Counted from the stretch's first letter, positions 1 to 12,038 are shown. The stretch is DNA of 25,786 bases from Candidatus Caldilinea saccharophila (GCA_016710365.1 JADJVW010000049.1:1-25786); one strand, 5' to 3'. The notes: generated from the sequence alone by a model not told the origin. A program made the numbers and translations.

Positions 1-248
1 ATGATCTGCGCCTTAACCGCGCCGCCTGTGCCCAGCCGATTCTTGAGCAACTTGCACAGCTTTTCCAGCTCTGCCGGCGCGCCGATCACGCCGGTGACCA
101 ACGAGACGGTCTTGCCGCCGCGTCCCTTGCGTTCCAGCGCGACGCGCACCTGCTGCTGGCGCGGCGGCGTTGCCTTCGAGCGCGGCGCGGTGGATTGCTC
201 CGGTTCCGGATCGGTGGAGAAAACAACACGGCGATTGTGATCGGTCAT
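1..248 (-). CDS. SUI1/YciH-family translation initiation factor, C-terminus cut by window edge
   Basis: The minus strand reads an ATG at 248 with a GGGGAGC Shine-Dalgarno a few bases upstream, then about 82 codons running off the window. The protein starts MTDHNRRVVFSTDPEPEQ, has a basic Pro/Ala/Gln-rich linker, then the SUI1 signature: VRVALERKGRGGKTVSLVTG followed by a helix with ELEKLCKLLKNRLGTGGAVK. This matches the eIF1/SUI1 fold of bacterial YciH proteins, which are thought to influence start-codon selection on the 30S subunit. The family is usually around 110-140 residues, so only the last strand and helix are missing. The plus-strand reading frame over the same bases is its shadow. 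The family call is firm; the role in this organism is inferred. Confidence 0.85.
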   Translation of the reverse strand, partial: MTDHNRRVVFSTDPEPEQSTAPRSKATPPRQQQVRVALERKGRGGKTVSLVTGVIGAPAELEKLCKLLKNRLGTGGAVKAQI

Positions 249-276
249 CGAAAGCTCCCCATGAAAATCAGCAAAT

Positions 277-355
277 CTCACACAGAGTCACAGAGCACAC
301 AAAGAAAGGCTAAGAAGGACACCTGCCCTTTGTGCTCTTTATAGCTTGGTGTGAG
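277..355. repeat. Dispersed imperfect inverted repeat, family A copy 1
   Basis: The arms at 277-304 and 328-355 are imperfectly complementary and start CTCACAC...ACACAAAG. The same arm sequence recurs at 21137-21164, where the second arm is at 21179-21205. The element fills the gap between the SUI1 gene and the downstream end of the alpha/beta hydrolase. Finding the same hairpin family more than 20 kb apart, both times between genes, points to a dispersed non-coding repeat rather than a gene-specific terminator. Confidence 0.7.
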
Positions 356-1469
356 AAGCACGAAGCCCTGATAATACTTTTCTCTGCGAGCCTCTGTATC
401 TCAGCGCCTCTGCGTCAAAGGTATTTTCGGGTGAGGTCGAGAACGCTACGCGTCGCCGTACAAAACGTCCAAGCTGTCTCATCGCCTGGCGCGCTTTGGG
501 TTGGACAAACCAGGTGAAATGCCAGACATGCACCATGTGCTCGAAAACTTCCAACTGTACATCCACGCCTGCGGCGCGTGCGCGCTGGGCAAACCGCCGG
601 CTGTCGTCCAGCAGCATCTCGGCCGCGCCAGCCTGGATCAGGAGCGGCGGCAGCCCGGCAAGATCGGCATAGAGCGGCGAAAGCAGCGGCTCGCGCAGGT
701 CACGCCCGTTGCCGTACATACGCGCCGACGTGCGCAAGACATCTCGATTGAGATAATCGGTCGCCTGGTTGACCGTCATCGTGGCGCCGGAAAGTGTGAG
801 GTCGAGCCAGGGCGACAGTCCCATGGCGCCCGCGGGCAGCGGCATGTGTGCATTACGCAGCGCCAGCAACAGCGCTATCGTCAGCCCGCCGCCCGCCGAA
901 TCCCCGGCGACGACGATCTGCTCTGGGGCAATGGCTTGTTCGGTGAGCAGCCACCAGTAAGCAGCCCAGGCATCCTTCACCGCGGCGGGGTAAGGATATT
1001 CCGGCGCCAGGCGATAATCGAGTGCAAAAAGACGCGCGCCCGCTTCGTGCGCCAGCCGCGCCGTGACCATCAGATGGGTGGTGGGCGAGCCGGAGACATA
1101 GCCGCCGCCGTGCAGAAACAGCACCACGCGCCGGTCGTCCGTGGCCGCAGTCGTCACCCATTCGCCCTGAAACATAGGCGTGACCACGGGCTGGCGTCTG
1201 ACGCCAAACGGGTGAGTGAGCGAGGTGATGCGGTCAAGTGGCAGGCGAATTTCGTCGGCGCTGCGGATCTCTCCATGCGGCGTGCCCAGCGCCATCATCT
1301 CGACGATGCTTTCGTAGGGCAGCGACCATGCCGCGAGGCGCGGGTGATGTTGCACGCGGTGCGCCACGGTGCGTGCACCGGCGCGCACGGCCAACCGATT
1401 GAGCGCCAGATAGCTGTCGGCGCGTTGTGCGACTTTGTGAAGTTGGGGATGATGCGTCATCTTATTCAC
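339..1469 (-). CDS. Alpha/beta hydrolase, hormone-sensitive-lipase family esterase
   Basis: Carboxylester hydrolase of the HSL (alpha/beta hydrolase fold-3) family, likely cytoplasmic because no signal peptide is visible. Visible motifs are the oxyanion-hole HGGGYVSGS at residues 120-128, the nucleophile elbow GDSAGG with Ser191, an acid in GAAEMLLDDS (Glu284, where the family has Asp or Glu) and the His in HMVHVWH (His314). The start is ambiguous: GTG at 1469 or ATG at 1460, neither with a strong Shine-Dalgarno. It is divergent from the isomerase-like gene 50 bases away. Odd feature: the family core ends near residue 340, and the last ~26 residues are translated from a dispersed intergenic repeat (see 378-421), which also supplies the stop. 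Natural substrate unknown. Confidence 0.85.
   Translation of the reverse strand: MNKMTHHPQLHKVAQRADSYLALNRLAVRAGARTVAHRVQHHPRLAAWSLPYESIVEMMALGTPHGEIRSADEIRLPLDRITSLTHPFGVRRQPVVTPMFQGEWVTTAATDDRRVVLFLHGGGYVSGSPTTHLMVTARLAHEAGARLFALDYRLAPEYPYPAAVKDAWAAYWWLLTEQAIAPEQIVVAGDSAGGGLTIALLLALRNAHMPLPAGAMGLSPWLDLTLSGATMTVNQATDYLNRDVLRTSARMYGNGRDLREPLLSPLYADLAGLPPLLIQAGAAEMLLDDSRRFAQRARAAGVDVQLEVFEHMVHVWHFTWFVQPKARQAMRQLGRFVRRRVAFSTSPENTFDAEALRYRGSQRKVLSGLRASHTKL
378..421. repeat. Dispersed repeat, family B copy 1 (overlaps the hydrolase 3' end)
   Basis: A C/T-rich phrase of the form CTCTGCG..CTCTG..TCTC.GCGCCTCTGCGTCAAAG. Similar phrases occur at 2416-2446 and 7437-7478, each time between or at the ends of genes and in the same orientation. 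Here it lies inside the open frame of the minus-strand hydrolase and encodes part of its C-terminal tail. Confidence 0.6.
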
Positions 1470-1518
1470 CGTATGCAGTTCACCGGATCGAGCTCATCGG
1501 AACGAGAAAGGGAAAAAC

Positions 1519-2402
<884 letters not shown>

Positions 2403-2411
2403 TGCAGGACG

Positions 2412-2458
2412 CCTTCGCCGCTGCGTCTCCGCGGCTCTGCGTCAAAGCGGCTCTTTTT
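2412..2458. repeat. Family B repeat copy 2 in the convergent gap, possible terminator
   Basis: The 56-base gap between the convergent isomerase-like gene and fprA is almost entirely this element. It contains the family B phrase ending CTCTGCGTCAAAG. GCCGCT and AGCGGC can pair across it and are followed by a run of six T, so it may also terminate the plus-strand transcript. The stem is short (6 bp), so the terminator role is tentative. Confidence 0.45.
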
Positions 2459-3859
2459 TCAAGCCGTTTCTCCATCAAGCATCGCCAGCATTGCCTCGGG
2501 CTCGACGATCTTGATGCGCGGCTTGCCACGCGCCTTGCCGTCGGCCACCTCTTTGGCTTCGATGGATTTCCACTCTTCCTGCGTCACATAGCGCACCCCG
2601 CGCGCATGCAGCAGCGCGGGCACGGCTGTAGGATCTGGTTCGGGCGCTGGCGTCAGCTTGCCCTTTTGCAGATCTTCCAACATGCTGTTGACCGACTCGA
2701 TCGCATCCGGTTTGTTGGTGCCGATAACGCCGTTCGGCCCACGCTTGATCCAGCCCGCAACGTACTCGCCCGTGACCGTTTTGCCCGTGTCGAGATCGGT
2801 GACGCGCCCGACCTCGTTGGGGATGACGCCATGGCGTTGATCAAAAGGCACGCCTTCCAGCGGTACGCCCTTATAGCCGACCGAGCGCAGCACCAAGCCG
2901 GCGGGGATCGTCTCGTACTGGCCGGCGCCCGACGGCTTGATATCGCCGCTGACCGAGGGACGCAGCTCGTTTTTCTCCAGCTTGACGGCCACGATTTTGC
3001 CATTCTCGCCGATGATCTCGACCGGCGAGAGCAGAAAGCGAAAGTGGACGCGACGCGGCTTGCCGGTGGCGCCGATCTCGGCAAAGGCGCGCAAGTAGTC
3101 GAGATTTTTCTGCATCGAGGTGTCGCCCTCGATGGCCGCGCTGCTGGCGCGATCCAGGCGCAACTCGCTGTCGAGCACGATGGCGTCGGTGATCGCCAGA
3201 TGCCCCATCTCGCGGATTTCGGCATTGGTGAATTTGACCTGCGCGGGGCCGCGCCGCGCCACAATGTAGATGTCCTTGATGTTGCTCTTGGCAAGCGCGG
3301 CCAGGGCGTAGTCGGCTATGTCGGTGTCGGCCAGTTCGTCCACCGATTTTGCCAGGATGCGCGCCACGTCCATTGCCACATTGCCAACGCCGACGACAAT
3401 GGCCGCCTCGCAACTCAAATCTATCGCTAGATGCTGATAGTCCGGGTGGCCGTTGTACCAGGCGACGAACTCCGTGGCGGACATGCTGTTGGGCAGATCT
3501 TCGCCCGGGATGCCGAGATGTCGATCCGACTGCGCGCCTGTCGTGTAGAAAATCACGTCGTAGTGCTTTTTTAACTCGTCGTGGGTAATATCTTTGCCAA
3601 ACTCGACGTTGCCAAAATAGCGAAAGCTTGGCTCCGCTGCCGTGCGATCATAGGTCTTGGCAACGGCTTTGATGTTTTGGTGATCTGGCGCCACGCCATA
3701 CCGTACAAGACCCCGCTGGGCGATCAGACGCTCGAACATGTCAACCGTGATCGTAGCTTCCTGCTTGAGCAGCGCCGCCGCGGTATAGAAGCCGGAAGGC
3801 CCGGCGCCGACAATTGCGGCGCGCAACGGGCGCTCAGTCGTGCCTATCGTTGCTGTCAT
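2459..3859 (-). CDS. fprA: Ferredoxin/adrenodoxin-type NADP reductase (FprA-like)
   Basis: FAD- and NADPH-dependent reductase that would pass electrons between NADP(H) and ferredoxin. The 466 residues match the adrenodoxin reductase/FprA family in length and order. There is an N-terminal FAD Rossmann motif AAIVGAGPSGFYTA (about 14-27), then LVRYGVAPDH (51-60). The NADP-binding motif is VVGVGNVAMDVARIL (155-169), followed by ARRGPAQVKF (201-210), where the paired arginines typically contact the NADP 2'-phosphate. The C-terminal flavin-site signature GWIKRGPNGVIGTN is near 380. The ATG at 3859 follows AAAGGGGTG at good spacing. The frame is intact. It converges on the isomerase-like gene, and no ferredoxin gene is adjacent. 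Family assignment is confident; the physiological partner is unknown. Confidence 0.92.
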   Translation of the reverse strand: MTATIGTTERPLRAAIVGAGPSGFYTAAALLKQEATITVDMFERLIAQRGLVRYGVAPDHQNIKAVAKTYDRTAAEPSFRYFGNVEFGKDITHDELKKHYDVIFYTTGAQSDRHLGIPGEDLPNSMSATEFVAWYNGHPDYQHLAIDLSCEAAIVVGVGNVAMDVARILAKSVDELADTDIADYALAALAKSNIKDIYIVARRGPAQVKFTNAEIREMGHLAITDAIVLDSELRLDRASSAAIEGDTSMQKNLDYLRAFAEIGATGKPRRVHFRFLLSPVEIIGENGKIVAVKLEKNELRPSVSGDIKPSGAGQYETIPAGLVLRSVGYKGVPLEGVPFDQRHGVIPNEVGRVTDLDTGKTVTGEYVAGWIKRGPNGVIGTNKPDAIESVNSMLEDLQKGKLTPAPEPDPTAVPALLHARGVRYVTQEEWKSIEAKEVADGKARGKPRIKIVEPEAMLAMLDGETA

Positions 3860-3910
3860 CGGTACACCCCTTTGTGGTAAAAAATTGCAGAGGAGAATGG
3901 TCGCCGCGCG

Positions 3911-4123
3911 TTAAGCTTTTTTCAACATCCCGCCAAATTGCCGCGCCAATGTCAGAATTGCAATGCCTAGCCCAAAATAATCCATCGGCCCGAGTTGCTT
4001 GACGGCGGCGACCGCGTCGGACTCGCCGTCCCCATTCCCGTCGCTGGCGACCCAGGCAAACGCCGCGCCCAGCAACGCGCCCGCGGCCATGCCAATCATC
4101 AATGAGCGCATCTTGTGACCCAT
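3911..4123 (-). CDS. Small membrane protein of unknown function
   Basis: A 70-residue protein with an N-terminal hydrophobic segment (about residues 8-26, MIGMAAGALLGAAFAWVA), a short acidic Gly/Asp/Glu loop, and a second moderately hydrophobic segment (YFGLGIAILTLARQFGGML) ending in lysines. The ATG at 4123 is preceded by a perfect AAGGAG eight bases upstream, and that Shine-Dalgarno overlaps the TAA stop of the upstream gene, so the two are translationally coupled. I do not recognise the family. The layout, a glycine-rich segment then an amphipathic helix, suggests a small inner-membrane protein, but no function can be assigned. Confidence 0.7.
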   Translation of the reverse strand: MGHKMRSLMIGMAAGALLGAAFAWVASDGNGDGESDAVAAVKQLGPMDYFGLGIAILTLARQFGGMLKKA

Positions 4124-4128
4124 ATTCG

Positions 4129-4443
4129 TTACTCCTTAGCTTTACTGATTACTTTATCGGTTGGAGAGGAGGGCGCCAGGGTGCGGAAAATTGCATCTCC
4201 ACGCGCGGCCATGCCGTGACTGCGCACCAGCGGTGTGGCGGCTTTGTCGGCAAACTTAGTGGTCTGCATACGGCCAATGCCGACATAGTAGCGCGCCAGC
4301 TTGACGCCTGAGGTGGCTTTGCGGCGGGCGATCATGACGCCGCGCACCACAAAATAGAGGACAACCGCCGTCACAAGCGTCACGACAAGCTGCATCGATA
4401 ATAAATAAAAGCGCGAAATGTCACGCCAAAAAGCCAAATCCAT
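4129..4443 (-). CDS. Small single-pass membrane protein of unknown function
   Basis: The frame is open back to 4509, but the ATG at 4443 has a strong AGGAGG nine bases upstream, and a possible -10 (TAAAAT, 4493-4498) lies inside the longer version. I therefore choose 4443, giving 104 residues. It begins MDLAFWRDISRFYLLSMQ and runs into one clear transmembrane helix (LVVTLVTAVVLYFVVRGVM). A basic stop-transfer ARRK and a polar, probably cytoplasmic tail rich in Lys/Arg follow. Its TAA is part of the Shine-Dalgarno of the next small membrane gene, so the pair forms a two-gene unit and may act together. No recognised domain. Confidence 0.65.
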   Translation of the reverse strand: MDLAFWRDISRFYLLSMQLVVTLVTAVVLYFVVRGVMIARRKATSGVKLARYYVGIGRMQTTKFADKAATPLVRSHGMAARGDAIFRTLAPSSPTDKVISKAKE

Positions 4444-4536
4444 CAGCAGTTTCCTCCTGTCCAGCCGGTCAGCAGCGACCGGCGCCGATTCCATTTTAGC
4501 AGAACGCAACGCGCTTTTGCGAATATTGTTCGTAGT

Positions 4537-4606
4537 TCGTAGGTCGGGCTACCAGCCCGACTTTGGTAGTCGACCCACCACGTCGGGCTGATAGCCCGAC
4601 CTACGA
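4537..4606. repeat. Inverted repeat of GTCGGGCT/AGCCCGAC units, family C
   Basis: The outer arms TCGTAGGTCGGGCT (4537-4550) and AGCCCGACCTACGA (4593-4606) are perfect complements. Each half is itself a palindrome, GTCGGGCT-ACC-AGCCCGAC and GTCGGGCT-GAT-AGCCCGAC, so the element can fold as one long cruciform or two small hairpins. It sits two bases past the stop of the nucleotidyltransferase fusion and before the small membrane pair. It has no T-run on the minus strand, so it looks like a dispersed REP-like element more than an intrinsic terminator. Confidence 0.7.
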
Positions 4607-4608
4607 CT

Positions 4609-7321
<2,713 letters not shown>

Positions 7322-7349
7322 GTCGTAGAGTATCGCGGTAAAGTGGGAA

Positions 7350-7516
7350 AGATGCAAAGAGGGGGAGACAGGGAGACAAGGAGAAAGCGAGAAAGGGGAA
7401 GGGAGATGCAGAGAAAGGCTGAGAATTGTTTTTGCATTTTCTCTGCGTCTCTCTGCATCTCCGCGCCTCTGCTTCAAAGCAGTTGCTCTATCGATGCAAG
7501 CTCTGCATCAAAGCAG
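7350..7516. repeat. Purine-rich tract and family B repeat copies in the intergenic gap
   Basis: The gap between the META protein and the nucleotidyltransferase fusion opens with about 75 almost pure purines on the plus strand (7350-7425). A pyrimidine-rich family B copy follows (7437-7478, ending CTCTGCTTCAAAGC). A near-identical phrase, CTCTGCATCAAAGCAGTTACTCT, directly repeats 7470-7491 and runs into the stop codon of the META gene at 7517-7519. Nothing here is coding. The purine and pyrimidine halves are partly complementary. Confidence 0.55.
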
Positions 7517-10500
7517 TTACTCTGCCAGCGCAAACTCCATCACGCCGCTGTCGTATTTCAAGGCGATGAACAGATTGCCTTCCTGCACCAGGTAGGAGGC
7601 TACGTTGGAAAGGTCCAAGACGAACTGATCGTGTTGCGAATCCGGCGCGCAGGCGGCGAAGGTCGAAGTTTGCAGATCGATGCGCAGCGCACCGCGTGCG
7701 TCTTCGGTGTAGCTCCCTTTGACCACATTGCAGTCGTCCTGCAGCGTGAGCGCGCCGTCCGCCCCGAACATCAGGACATAGTCGGCGGTTTCAGCCGGGG
7801 CGGCGACAGTGTCATTGCCATACTGAGATTGCACCCAGTTCCAGGTCGTTCCCGCCAGAATCGGCGACGCTTCGGCAGCGACCGGCGCGTCGCTTGCCGC
7901 GTCCTCACTTGCCGCGTCATCATTTGTGGCAGCCGCGGCCACGGCCCGGTCGAAGAGAATCGAGCCGCTGTCGTAGGGCAACAGCAAAGCCAGCACGCCC
8001 TCATCGGTGATCAGGTAGCTGTTAATGCTGGTCACATCGGCGATGAATTCCTGCGCTTGCGTCTCGTCCGTACAAACCATGGCCGTGGAGATGACGAATT
8101 CGATGGCCAGGCCGCTGTCCGCGCTTTCCGTGTACGAACCGATGAAGGTGTTGCAGTCGGTCGTGGCGACGACCGTGCCGTCGTCGCCAAAGGTGAGCGT
8201 GAAGTCGCCTTCGGCCGCGGGTGATTTCACCGCGCCGTCGTTCATCTGCGTCTGCGTCCACACCCAGCTTGCGCCTGCCAGCGCCGATGACGCGCTGCCT
8301 ACAGTCTCCTCCACGAGCACAAGGGTGTCGTCCTGGAATGCGTAAACTTGCGTCACTGGCTGCTTAGGACAGCAGAGCGAGTCGTCCGGCCCCTGCGTCA
8401 GCATCTCGACCGTGATCTGATTGTCAGCAATCGCCAGCGACTGCACCTGCACGCGGTCGCCGAGCGGGGCGCTTGCCACGTGCACAGGCGCGCCATCTTG
8501 GTCGACGATCAGCGCAAGCGTGACAAACGTGCCGCTGCCGCCGCCGTTTTCGGCCAGTAGCGCCGCCACCGCGTCCTGATCGTCCAGCGTGCCATACGCC
8601 ATTGGCGAGGGAAGTAGTTGGATTTCGATGACACTTGCACTGTCGGGGGCGACGGTTTCGGTGTAAACGCCATTTTCCAGTAGCGCCACGCCATCGGACG
8701 CCAACTCCGACTTGACCTCCATATTCGCCAGCGCACTCGGCGCCAGCGGATTGCGCGTAGCCTCCGGCGTCACGGATAGCAACATCGCGTCGAGCGCGGC
8801 CAGGTCGGGTGTAAAGTTGGGCGCGGCCAGCGCGTCAAAGGTTGCGGTCGTCTCGGCAAGATAGGTTTCGTAATTGGCGACGAATGCGTCGTAGGCGTCA
8901 CCATCCAGCGACTGCGGGTCAGTGGGCAGCGCCGTCGTTGTGATGGGCAGGCTCGCCACCATCAGGAACTGTCCGTCGCCGCTCAACCCCTGGAAGAGAT
9001 AGCGCAACTGGAAGTTCTCGATGGGGGAGACATCCTGCGCGAAACGACCCACAAAGCGCACGCCCGCGCCGCCATCCGGCAGGTCGAGGTAGCTCACCTG
9101 TGCGGCAAAGTCATTGGTGGCGCCTACTTGTGGCAGTACGGGCAGCGGCGGCGCCGGGTTGGCCGGGCGTTCGCTCAGCAGCGTCTCAAGCTGCGCCAGC
9201 GCGTCGGCGACAAACGGATCGCCGGCTTCGTCCCAGATCGACTGATAGGCCGCGACCGGATAGACGGCCACGTAGCCCGCGGCGTTCTGCAGATCAGTTT
9301 CCTCGCCAATGCCCCAGGCAAAGTGCTTGGGTTCGCCCAGCCCACTCGGCGGGACGGTATTGTCGTACGCGGTGGCCGGCGCGACAAAGGCAGTCACCTG
9401 CTCCGCGGCGCCGGTGGCATCGATGGTGGCGGATTGCTGATCCTGATAAACCAACTGGTCGCCCACCTTCACAAAGGTGATGGTCATGGGCATGTTTGGG
9501 CAGCAGAAGGCATCGTTGGGGCCAACCTGGATCATGTCCACGGTGATGCTGCCGTCTGCGTTGATGGCCAGATTCGTGACGCGCGACCGGTCGCCGAGCA
9601 ATGCGCTCGCCGTGTTCACTGCTTCACCGCCGACATCTTGCACCAGGTGCAGCGAAACAAAATTGCCAGTGCCGCCGCCATTTTCCACGATCAACACCGC
9701 CGCCGCGTCCAGATCCTCGACTGTGCCAAAGACCATCGGCTCGTCGAGCAGCCACACGGTGATCACGCCGCTGGCGGAGTCCGGCACGATGGTTTCGGTG
9801 TAGACGCCGTTGGTCAACACCACCGGCTGTTCGAGCAGCATCGAAGCGTAGGCCATGTTTGCCAGCGCTTCGGGCGCCACCGCTGTTGCGCGCTGGATGC
9901 TTAGCGATGCCACAATTTCATCAAGCGAGCTGAGCGCCGGCGTCCACTGCGCATCGTCGGCGGCATCGAGCGCGTCTGCGTCAAGCGCCGCGGTCGCGAC
10001 AGTCAGCGTCACCGGCCATTGCGCGCCGATCAAGTAGCGGCCGTCGTCGGTCAAGCCGCTAAAGTAGTAAGCAAGCTGGTCGTCGGCGGCTAAAGCGCCG
10101 GTGGGCGTGGCGCGCGCCACGAAGCGCACGCCGCTATAGCCCTCGCCGCTGAGATAGCGCACCTGTCCGACGAGACCATTGACCGCGGCCGGGGGCGCAA
10201 TCGGCAACGGCGACGTCAGTGTGACGGGCTGCTCGGCCAGCACACTTTCCAGGTTGGCGACCAGGTTGGCGATCGTGTTGTCGCCCGCGGCCTCCCACAG
10301 TTGGACATACTCCTGCACCGGATAGACGGCGATATAGGGGCCGCCCACGGCAAAGACCGTCGCGGCGTCGTCGTTGCCCACTGTCAACAGCGTGTGGATC
10401 GGCGCGCCGGCGGGGATCAGCGATGTAATGTCGTAGGGCGTTGCCGGCATGACCGTCGTCTGGTAGCCATTCTCCGGCGCGACATTCAACGTTGCCTGCG

Positions 10501-11068
10501 CGCCGCTGCCCAGCACAGTGACGTCATCGACCTGGAGCGACTGGTCACTGTCAAGCGTGTAAGTGATGCGCACCACTTCGGTGGGGCAGCACATCGGGTC
10601 GTTTGGCCCCTGACGCACCATCTCGACAGTGATCATATCATCTGAGATCGCCAGCGCATAGACATCGACGCGGTCGCCAAGCAGCGTGCTGGCGACGTTG
10701 ACGGGCGTCCCGTCCTGGTCGAGCACGATCGCCAGGTTGACGAAGGCGCCGCTGCCGCCGCCATTTTCAGCGATCAGCACGGCCGCCGCATCCTGGCCGT
10801 CGAGCTGGCCATAAGCCATCGGTTCGTCCGCCAGCACCACGAGCAGGTCATCGGCGCCTTCGTACCTGCCGTCGACGAGCGTCACCGCGCGGTCGGGCGC
10901 CAGTGCAGACTGGTAGGTCATGTTGGAAAGTGCATCCACTGTCAGCACGTCGGAAGATGGCTCTGCTTGCTGAAGGGCGGGCGCCGCCAGCGCCGCAGCG
11001 GGGAAACTGCCAAACACCAGCGCTGCGACAAGCGCCAGCATCAGCCAACGCAAACTTTGATTTTTCAA
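7517..11068 (-). CDS. Exported repeat protein with two C-terminal META (HslJ-like) domains
   Basis: A 1183-residue protein with a Sec signal peptide (hydrophobic core about 9-27, likely cut after ALAA near 29), so extracytoplasmic. The mature part repeats itself. Module A occurs three times (about 46-185, 401-545, 778-920), each with an ENGGGSG/TG-F segment, LGDR and GP(N/D)D..CCP. Module B occurs twice (about 210-390 and 567-765), each with YIAVYPV-type and GVRFV segments. Two META domains follow (about 930-1042 and 1070-1183), with DCN...GSYTE and a second Cys; this fold is known from HslJ and secreted bacterial proteins. The start is TTG at 11068, chosen because AAAGGAG lies seven bases upstream. 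Each module A keeps a vicinal Cys-Cys pair. Function unknown; adhesion, stress or binding roles would be guesses. Confidence 0.85.
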   Translation of the reverse strand: MKNQSLRWLMLALVAALVFGSFPAAALAAPALQQAEPSSDVLTVDALSNMTYQSALAPDRAVTLVDGRYEGADDLLVVLADEPMAYGQLDGQDAAAVLIAENGGGSGAFVNLAIVLDQDGTPVNVASTLLGDRVDVYALAISDDMITVEMVRQGPNDPMCCPTEVVRITYTLDSDQSLQVDDVTVLGSGAQATLNVAPENGYQTTVMPATPYDITSLIPAGAPIHTLLTVGNDDAATVFAVGGPYIAVYPVQEYVQLWEAAGDNTIANLVANLESVLAEQPVTLTSPLPIAPPAAVNGLVGQVRYLSGEGYSGVRFVARATPTGALAADDQLAYYFSGLTDDGRYLIGAQWPVTLTVATAALDADALDAADDAQWTPALSSLDEIVASLSIQRATAVAPEALANMAYASMLLEQPVVLTNGVYTETIVPDSASGVITVWLLDEPMVFGTVEDLDAAAVLIVENGGGTGNFVSLHLVQDVGGEAVNTASALLGDRSRVTNLAINADGSITVDMIQVGPNDAFCCPNMPMTITFVKVGDQLVYQDQQSATIDATGAAEQVTAFVAPATAYDNTVPPSGLGEPKHFAWGIGEETDLQNAAGYVAVYPVAAYQSIWDEAGDPFVADALAQLETLLSERPANPAPPLPVLPQVGATNDFAAQVSYLDLPDGGAGVRFVGRFAQDVSPIENFQLRYLFQGLSGDGQFLMVASLPITTTALPTDPQSLDGDAYDAFVANYETYLAETTATFDALAAPNFTPDLAALDAMLLSVTPEATRNPLAPSALANMEVKSELASDGVALLENGVYTETVAPDSASVIEIQLLPSPMAYGTLDDQDAVAALLAENGGGSGTFVTLALIVDQDGAPVHVASAPLGDRVQVQSLAIADNQITVEMLTQGPDDSLCCPKQPVTQVYAFQDDTLVLVEETVGSASSALAGASWVWTQTQMNDGAVKSPAAEGDFTLTFGDDGTVVATTDCNTFIGSYTESADSGLAIEFVISTAMVCTDETQAQEFIADVTSINSYLITDEGVLALLLPYDSGSILFDRAVAAAATNDDAASEDAASDAPVAAEASPILAGTTWNWVQSQYGNDTVAAPAETADYVLMFGADGALTLQDDCNVVKGSYTEDARGALRIDLQTSTFAACAPDSQHDQFVLDLSNVASYLVQEGNLFIALKYDSGVMEFALAE

Positions 11069-11099
11069 GGAAAAGCTCCTTTCAAGGATGTGCGGTTTA

Positions 11100-11130
11100 T
11101 GTATAAAAGCGCATCAGCGCGGCTGACCAA
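11100..11130 (-). promoter_or_regulatory. Weak possible promoter for the META protein gene
   Basis: On the minus strand a TATACA-like -10 (11100-11105) lies about 30 bases upstream of the TTG start. TTGGTC at 11125-11130 could be a -35, but the spacer is 19 bp. The location between the ABC permease and the META gene is right, the match is mediocre. Confidence 0.25.
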
Positions 11131-11190
11131 GGCGGCGCCGATGATACAATTCGGAAACGTTCTGTATAGGAAGATAAGTTCCCATCCTGA

Positions 11191-12038
11191 TCAGCGGACG
11201 TGCTGCGGCATCTTGCGTTCCAGCCAGCGCACCAGCAGCGACAGCACGATGGTCATCGTCAGATAGAGAAACGCCACGATGTTGTAGGTCTCAAAGTAAA
11301 GAAAAGTGCTGGCGGCGTAGACTTTGCCCATTTGCGTGATGTCGGGCACGCCGAGCACGGAGACGAGCGATGAATCTTTGAGCATGGCGATAAAGTCGTT
11401 GCCCAGCGGCGGCAGCACGCGACGGATCGCCTGCGGCAGCACGACGAGGCGCAACACCTGCCAACGGGACATGCCCAGGCTTTGTGCAGCCTCGACCTGC
11501 CCGCGCTCGATGCTCTCGATGCCCGCGCGGAAGATCTCGCTGAGAAAGGCGCTGTAGCCGATGATCAGCGCGATGATGCGCGCGAGGCGTAGTCGAAATC
11601 GCGCACGCGAAACTCGGCCAGCAGTTGCGCCGGCGCGCCCAGCCCGGCGAGCTGCATGCCCAGCCAGTTGATCGCATAGACCAGCGCCGGCGCCAGCACG
11701 AACGCGATGTAGAGCAGCAGCACCAACATCGGCACGCCGCGAATGATTTCCACGTAGAAGGTCGCGATCTCGTAAACAACGCGGTTTTTGGAGACGCGCG
11801 CCAGCCCCACGAACAATCCCAACACCAGCGCGCCCGCATAGGCGACGATGGTCACATAGACCGTGACGCCGATGCCCTTGGCCACGGCGGCGAAGATCGT
11901 GGCGTAGCTGTCGTTGGTCGTAATCCGCCAGACCATGAGCACGCCCAAAAAAAGCGCCGCCAGCAGCCAATAGGGAATGCGTTCAAAAAAGGTGTAGGCG
12001 GCCTGGCGTTTGGGCGCCGGCAGGGATGATGCGGACAT
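11191..12038 (-). CDS. Polar amino-acid-type ABC transporter permease, one frameshift
   Basis: The reconstructed ~282-residue inner-membrane permease (HisM/GlnP type, BPD_transp_1) starts at ATG 12038 after GGGAG. The N-terminal part has transmembrane stretches (PYWLLAALFLGVLMVW; GIGVTVYVTIVAYAGALVLGL) and the segment EIIRGVPMLVLLLYIAFV typical of the family. The frame slips near 11586: one C appears lost from a CCC run in GCC-CTC, and the protein continues as ARIIALIIGYSAFLSEIFRAG in the other frame. The EAA loop, EAAQSLGMSRWQVLRLVVLPQ, would contact the ATPase. Neither a binding protein nor an ATPase is adjacent, so the transported amino acid is unknown. Stop at 11191. Confidence 0.85.
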
